From Linnemannia elongata (Eukaryota > Mortierellomycota > Mortierellomycetes > Mortierellales > Mortierellaceae), in NCBI GenBank assembly GCA_036320915.1, contig JAXBDG010000007.1, forward strand, positions 2,108,001 to 2,172,000: a stretch of 64,000 bases of DNA, in the 5' to 3' direction. Made by a program: the position numbers and the translations under genes. The notes under the pieces are model-generated. The model made no database searches, was not told where the DNA came from, and saw only the letters and a list, made by a program, of their open reading frames with translations. How positions within the stretch are numbered: the first letter of the stretch is position 1; every line of letters begins with the position of its first letter. Shown here piece by piece: positions 61,489 to 64,000 of this stretch.

Positions 61489-62161
61489 TTACATTTTCTG
61501 GAGCAGGCGCAAGGCATCACTACCTACGATCGCGGTGACTGGAGTCAAGGATATGGTTACATCACGCGCGATGGTTTGTCCCTGCGGCGCTTCGCTAGCC
61601 GCACATGAGGGTGGGCATTATCCGGGCCCGTCTTTCGATCCCACCGCTGCAGATGCACGTTTGTTAGAGAGTCAATTAGGAAGGAGGCGGTTGTCGTTGA
61701 AGGAGAGGATGGGAAGGATTCCCTTCATGAGGGTGTCCTGCCGAGCTTTGGACTCAGGGACAGCGACTAGGTCTATGGCTACTTGGAGAGTTCACTTGAT
61801 AGTGCCCTTTTTATTCCTTTGAATGCCTCCTGGAGTTGTAAACTAGAGAAATAAATCGCAAGCAAAAAAAAAATAATAATACATTTTCGCACGCAAAAAA
61901 AAATAAAAAAATAAAAAAATAAACTTCATCCCACGGCTGCCTTTGCCCTATCAACGCTCGATACTATCCCATGGTTCTACTATCGTAAGCATTCATAGAC
62001 CTACACATCCACAATGGCTGTTATTACGGTTGTTATTTATTGGTTCTCGAAAGAGCAGACAGTGCGTGTGTGTTATTGGATGCGGAGAGATGAGAGTTTT
62101 GAAACGAAAAAAAATGTACAAAGTAGTTAAGAAAGCTACAAAAAATAGGAGAGGGTTGAAC
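61489..62161. other. intergenic, possible short relic
   Basis: A plus-strand stretch at 61500-61610 reads EQAQGITTYDRGDWSQGYGY in one frame, and 61551-61822 is an 89-codon frame from ATG in another. Neither shows a recognisable domain or splice context. The rest is A-rich with AAATAA-type runs at 61864-61923 and is probably the 3' flank of the gene ending at 62162. Confidence 0.3.
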
Positions 62162-64000
62162 TTAATGGTGGAAGAGACGGAGGGTGGTGTGGGCAACGAC
62201 CATATCATGGGAATCGGCAGCAGCAATGACGAGGTCATCCTGGATGGATCCGGAGGGGGCAGCAATGTACTTGACACCGGATTGCTTGGCGCGGTGGACG
62301 TTGTCGGTGAAGGGGAAGAAGGCGTCGGAGGAGACGACGACATCCTTGAGCTCCTTCATGTGAGCAGCACGCTCCTCGGCAGTGAGAGCAGCGGGGATGT
62401 TATCGAACTGGGCCTCCCAGGCAGCACGCTCCTCACCCTCGCCAATCTTGTCGAGGACGTAGAGGTCAATGGCGTTGGACTTGTCAGCACGCTTGGTCTC
62501 CTTCTTGAACTCAAAGTTCAAGATCTTGGGGTGGTGGCGCAACCACCAGTTGTCGGCCTTGTCACCAGCAAGACGGGTGCAGTGGATACGGGACTGCTGG
62601 CCGGCGCCGAGACCGACGACCATTCCGTTCTTGGCGTAGCAGACAGAGTTAGACTGGGTATACTTGAGGGCGATGGTGGCGACAATCAAATCGCGGATGG
62701 CAGACTCGGGCAAGTTCTTGTTCTTGGAGACGAGGTTCTTGAAGAGCGAGGCATCGATCTGGACGTCGTTACGCTTCTGCTGCATGGAGAGACCATAGAC
62801 CTGGCGGGTCTCGATCTCCTGGGGCTCGTAATTGGGGTCCATCTGGAGGACGGTGTACTTGCCGCCCTTCTTCTTCTTCAAGAGCTCCAGAGCATCGGCA
62901 TCATAGGCGGGGGCAATGATACCGTCAGAGACCTCGCGGGAGATGATCTTGGCAGTGACCAAGTCGACAGTCGAGGAGATGGCGATCCAGTCACCGAAGG
63001 AAGACATGCGGTCAGCACCACGGGCACGGGCATAGGCCGAGGCGACGGGGGAAAGGGGGAGCTTGAGGTCATCGACCTGGTAGACCTTCTTCTCAATATC
63101 GGTCAAGGGGACAGCAACGGCAGCACCGGCGGGGGAAACGTGCTTGAAGGAGGCGGCGGCGGGGAGGCCGAGGGCGTGGGTGAGCTCCTTGACCAAGGGC
63201 CAGGCGTTGAGGGCATCCAAGAGGTTAATGTAGCCGGGGGAGCCGGAGAGGACTATTATCGCAAATCAATTGTTGAGAGTTTAGTGTTGAGAATTGAGAA
63301 TCAAACCGCGACACGGAGCAACGATAGAAGATAGAGCATTGAGACGAAGAATGTGAGTTGAAGAGTCATCGCAGAAGAGGTGTCTCAAAAAGGAAAAGAG
63401 CGGGGTAATTGAAAACAAACGAAGAGAAAAAAAAATAAACGAATTGAAAGCCCGTTCGCCCGCAAAGCTTATGAGAATACACAACACAACATACCCTTGA
63501 TAGGGAGGTCGCCGTTCTTGATAAAGACCTGGGCGGGCTTCTGGTGGGGGTTGGCTCCGTAGCGGAGAGTCAGCTGTTGGGTGCCGGCGGCGTACTGCTG
63601 GCGGAGGTAGTTCGAGATCGCCTCGTCGTACTCCGAGGTCTGGTTGAAGGCCTTCAAGGCAAGCTTCTGGCGGGTCTCGTCCGAGACCTTGTTGTTCTCC
63701 TTGAGCTGAGCAATGACGGTCGCATAGTCCTTGGGGTCCGAGAGAATGCTGACGCGGATGTGGTTCTTAGCAGCAGCACGGAGAAGAGTAACACCACCTA
63801 TTCGATTCGAGGTAAATGTATTAGCACTAGGAAAGCAGAGTTCTTGTGTCCAAGGTGACGCATGACGATTGTTGGAAGAAGTCGGGTCAATCGATTGAAA
63901 AAAGATAGCCCAGGAACATACCGATGTCGATCTCCTCGACGGCCTCGGGGATGGTGACGCCCTCCTTGGCAACGGTCTCCTTGAAGGGGTACAAGTTGCA
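62162..64000 (-). CDS. ade17: bifunctional AICAR transformylase/IMP cyclohydrolase, 5' end outside window
   Basis: Three exons visible on the complement: 63922-64000 (partial), 63495-63797 and 62162-63252, giving 493 residues of the C-terminal part. The enzyme carries out the last two steps of purine synthesis: formylation of AICAR and closure to IMP. The visible start [11 protein letters not shown] and [16 protein letters not shown] belong to the IMP cyclohydrolase (MGS-like) domain. The rest is the transformylase, with [32 protein letters not shown] including the catalytic Lys-His, [20 protein letters not shown] and [11 protein letters not shown], ending in TTLRLFHH, the usual C-terminus. 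Introns are all phase 1. Which of the yeast ADE16/ADE17 pair it matches better cannot be told; many fungi have one gene. Confidence 0.96.

Noticed and set aside
61943..63334. 463-codon plus-strand open frame
   Set aside because: It is antisense to the AICAR transformylase exon; its Gly/Leu/Val/Asp-rich composition is typical of a reverse-strand shadow.

Overview
The window is nuclear DNA from a filamentous fungus. Protein-coding genes are split by short GT-AG introns with strong GTAAGT-type donors, the gene set is typically fungal (Num1-type cortical anchor, Exo84 exocyst subunit, vacuolar alkaline phosphatase, UPF0590/DUF1769 protein), and promoters are pyrimidine-rich. A mitochondrial Hsp90 (TRAP1), absent from budding yeast, and a family of very large leucine-rich repeat-like proteins built on a short variable N-terminal module make an early-diverging Mucoromycota fungus, most likely of the Mortierella group, the best guess. 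That placement is inference; no rRNA or other marker is present.

Layout. Positions 1-32.4 kb are mostly accessory. They hold a birth-and-death cluster of one gene superfamily: a long intact member (947-3669), two shortened but still open copies (4218-4643, 7991-8538), a degraded repeat fragment (9405-9631), a solo N-terminal module on the minus strand (11304-11617), a giant member with in-frame stops (23871-31643) and another solo module (32205-32393). All six N-terminal modules end at an intron of the same phase. A decayed fungal-specific transcription factor gene (5456-7068) lies between the copies. Two conserved genes sit inside this zone: a 1345-residue Num1/Mcp5-like protein (minus, 12476-17890) with a microsatellite-rich upstream region, and a Sec14/CRAL-TRIO lipid-transfer protein (21434-23479).

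Positions 33-64 kb are dense and conserved: mitochondrial-type isoleucyl-tRNA synthetase (33020-36744), UTP10/HEATR1 (minus, 37502-44435), TRAP1 (45009-47681) sharing a divergent promoter with UTP10, peptide methionine sulfoxide reductase A (minus, 47911-48766), Exo84 with a long Met/Gly/Pro-rich N-terminus (50003-54586), a tRNA-Gln(CUG), vacuolar alkaline phosphatase (minus, 55965-58257), a DUF1769 protein (59876-61107), a second identical tRNA-Gln in opposite orientation, and the 3' part of bifunctional AICAR transformylase/IMP cyclohydrolase (minus, runs off the end at 64000). These genes do not form a pathway; they are ordinary housekeeping neighbours.

The most unusual content is the modular repeat-protein cluster, above all the 23.9-31.6 kb gene whose frame stays open for 6.6 kb except for three isolated stop codons, and the solo N-terminal modules around it. 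Exon boundaries were placed by eye from splice signals, reading frame and continuity with expected protein families. No searches or computations were run.
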